Source: Alphaproteobacteria bacterium UBA828 (GTDB taxonomy: Bacteria; Pseudomonadota; Alphaproteobacteria; UBA828). From it: DNA of 64,000 nucleotides. Location of the stretch: positions 1-64,000 of the forward strand of contig DBHM01000006.1 of assembly GCA_002296185.1 (NCBI GenBank), read 5' to 3'. Shown here in pieces: positions 62,509-64,000 of this stretch (position 1 is the first letter of the stretch; each line of letters begins with the position of its first letter). Under the pieces are notes generated by a model. It had not been told where the DNA came from. It saw only the letters and a program-made list of their open reading frames with translations, and made no database searches. The translations under genes and the position numbers were made by a program.

Positions 62509-62994
62509 ATGAATTATATTGTCACTCGCAGAGCCAAAACTACCCATCTTACTGACCCAACTTCAGTCTTTTTAATCGACGAAAGCACAGCTCATCTTGC
62601 AACATTAACCGCAAGATTCTTCAGTAAAGCCCTTAATACACGTATGTCTTCGTATGGTGTCTCATCAGGCCAATTACCACTACTACTCCACCTTTGGGAA
62701 GACAATGGAATATCGCAAAAGGACCTAAGTCGGCGTGTAAATATAGAAGAACCCACCGCAGCTAATACGCTAAATCGCATGGAGCGTGATGGACTTATTG
62801 AAAGAAAACGGAACCCTTTAGACCGAAGAGAGATTAGAGTGCATTTAACTGAAAAAGGAGAAAGTTTAAAAAATGATATAATTCCTTTTGCTAAAGAGGT
62901 TAATAGCCTTGCAACTCACGGTATGTCACCCGAAGATAAAAAACGACTGAACAGCTTACTTGCATATGTAATCTCAAGACTTGCCTCTATTTAA
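62509..62994 (+). CDS. MarR-family transcriptional regulator
   Basis: A 161-residue winged-helix regulator. GQLPLLLHLWEDNGISQKDLSRRVNIEEPTAANTLNRMERDGLIERKRNPLDRREIRVHLTEKG holds the helix-turn-helix and the DxRxxxVxLT-type wing. It likely acts as a dimer and may control the divergent HpaI aldolase gene from the 100 bp between them. Start preceded by AAGGAGGAAA. Ligand unknown. Confidence 0.9.
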   Translation: MNYIVTRRAKTTHLTDPTSVFLIDESTAHLATLTARFFSKALNTRMSSYGVSSGQLPLLLHLWEDNGISQKDLSRRVNIEEPTAANTLNRMERDGLIERKRNPLDRREIRVHLTEKGESLKNDIIPFAKEVNSLATHGMSPEDKKRLNSLLAYVISRLASI

Positions 62995-63038
62995 TTGTAA
63001 TAATACTTAACGTTCTTAGTTCAATTATGATCAAAATT

Positions 63039-64000
63039 CTAATTTAGCTCTGGCATACTAAAGATTTGTCCTGGATAAATGAGATTAGGGTCACGAATTA
63101 AATCCCTATTCGCCTCATAGATTATAGTATAATTAATTCCCCCGCCATAAGCACGACGAGCAATACGCCATAAACTATTTCCTGGTTGCACGACAACACT
63201 AGCGCTGCCAAGAACTACCTCTTCCAGCCTCATCCGAGTTAAGGGTGTCTCTATACGACCGAGCACATCTCCAAATTCATTTACGCGATCAACACGAAAT
63301 GTATGTTTTCCTGGCATTATTTTCTTACCTGGCCTCAACTCCCAGAGTCCAGATTCATCAATTCGAACTGTACCCAAATACTTATCGTTAACATAAATAT
63401 TTAGTGCTGAACCCGGCTTGCCCCTACCAGCGATTATCATTTCACCCGCATCATCATAATCAATACTTTCAATTCCAACTTCTGCATTACTATTTTTTAA
63501 ATCTTGTGGGATCTCTTCTAGATTAGAACTAGGGGCCTGAAGAACTCTGCTCGGTTCTTTACTATCACGCGGCGAAAGAACAACCAGACCCTGATCATTA
63601 TTATTTTCTAAATATTCAGGTATTGAAATAATTACTTCCTTGTTTGACTCAATTACAACACCATCTTGACGTGTTTCAATTAGTGTCAAAGTTCTATTTC
63701 CAGAAGCCAAAGGTTTAGAAGGAAGTAAAACCCACTCACCACGTGAATCTGCAATCACAGACCCTATTTCGATCCCACCATCAAGAACAGTTACCTTTGC
63801 ACCAGCAGTTGCCCTTCCGGCTATAACCGCATCTCCTTTTGGATTGACCCTCACAACATCAAAGGCTGGAAGAGCCTCCCTTTCAATAGAGAGTGGAATT
63901 TCTACTTTACCAGTAGAAGATTGGATCTCGGTCTCAAGATTTCTATCAAGGCTACCTTCAGGAAGAACGACGGCCAAAATAATTGCTGCAGCTATTGCTA
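63039..64000 (-). CDS. LysM-domain envelope protein, N-terminus beyond the window
   Basis: The frame stays open to the window edge. Its first visible residues are hydrophobic (AIAAAIILAVVLPEG), so the true start and the rest of a signal anchor lie beyond base 64000; a TTG at 63977 is not the start. Two bacterial Ig-like stretches follow (GDAVIAGRATAGAKVTVLDGG, EMIIAGRGKPGSALNIYVND), and the C-terminal 50 residues are a LysM domain (VVQPGNSLWRIARRAYGGG, PNLIYPGQIFSMP) that binds peptidoglycan. This domain order is common in alphaproteobacterial envelope proteins. Confidence 0.85.
   Translation of the reverse strand, partial: AIAAAIILAVVLPEGSLDRNLETEIQSSTGKVEIPLSIEREALPAFDVVRVNPKGDAVIAGRATAGAKVTVLDGGIEIGSVIADSRGEWVLLPSKPLASGNRTLTLIETRQDGVVIESNKEVIISIPEYLENNNDQGLVVLSPRDSKEPSRVLQAPSSNLEEIPQDLKNSNAEVGIESIDYDDAGEMIIAGRGKPGSALNIYVNDKYLGTVRIDESGLWELRPGKKIMPGKHTFRVDRVNEFGDVLGRIETPLTRMRLEEVVLGSASVVVQPGNSLWRIARRAYGGGINYTIIYEANRDLIRDPNLIYPGQIFSMPELN

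Noticed and set aside
1..64000. CRISPR array, tRNA/rRNA genes, insertion sequence or prophage
   Set aside because: No regularly spaced repeats of array type, no tRNA-like fold, no transposase or integrase, and no phage structural genes seen by reading both strands; a tRNA scan was not possible.

Overview
The window is AT-rich bacterial DNA with proteobacterial gene families: DksA/TraR zinc finger, OmpA-type lipoprotein, Sel1 repeats, UrtABCDE-type ABC transporter, PstS, MarR and HpaI aldolase. The mix of GlxBCD/MgsABC-like glutamate synthase parts, malate synthase G, dimethylformamidase and urea/amide transporter fits an AT-rich, probably aquatic alphaproteobacterium. That placement is inference from gene content only. 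No rRNA, tRNA, CRISPR array, insertion sequence or prophage was seen. Genes are dense and sit in short operons, many joined by ATGA stop/start overlaps.

Layout. 1-8.6 kb: end of an EamA transporter, an MBL hydrolase, a short-chain dehydrogenase, an alpha/beta hydrolase, an acyl-CoA synthetase, the 5-oxoprolinase operon pxpABC and an amidase. 8.9-20.4 kb: malate synthase G, then a minus-strand run with a three-subunit glutamate-synthase-like enzyme (MgsABC/GlxBCD type), a DksA-like protein, a LarA-like protein and the hydantoinase/oxoprolinase pair HyuA/HyuB. 20.6-32.1 kb: a complete coenzyme F420 operon (cofG-cofH-cofD-cofC-cofE-npdG), flanked by two class III aminotransferases, two luciferase-like F420 enzyme candidates and a split-barrel F420/FMN protein. 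32.2-44.5 kb: an aliphatic amidase/formamidase, small unknown proteins, and a minus-strand locus reading urtA-B-C-D-E-like transporter, dmfA1, dmfA2 (N,N-dimethylformamidase), a Rieske-oxygenase-like protein with altered metal ligands, a small unknown and a Sel1 protein. 44.7-55.7 kb: a TPR/2OG oxygenase, a NicO-type metal permease, a third luciferase-like protein coupled to larE, a prolyl-hydroxylase-like protein, pstS behind a candidate Pho box, an OmpA lipoprotein, an SMP-30 hydrolase and an unaccompanied pair of UrtD/UrtE-like ATPases. 56.0-60.5 kb: an acyl-CoA/beta-oxidation-like operon (HMG-CoA-synthase-like fusion, thiolase, MaoC hydratase, SDR). 60.6-64.0 kb: MORN protein, AlkA glycosylase, HpaI aldolase, MarR regulator and the C-terminal part of a LysM protein.

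Two themes stand out. First, the window is unusually rich in enzymes that open C-N bonds of amides and lactams (PxpABC, HyuAB, two amidase families, dimethylformamidase) together with an amide/urea-type importer; the 34-44.5 kb locus reads as an uptake-and-hydrolysis unit for N,N-dimethylformamide or a similar formamide. Second, it carries a full F420 pathway with its NADPH:F420 reductase and up to five candidate client enzymes, which is uncommon outside Actinobacteria and methanogens. A weaker theme is nickel-pincer cofactor chemistry (LarA-like, LarE, NicO-type permease), without LarB or LarC in the window.
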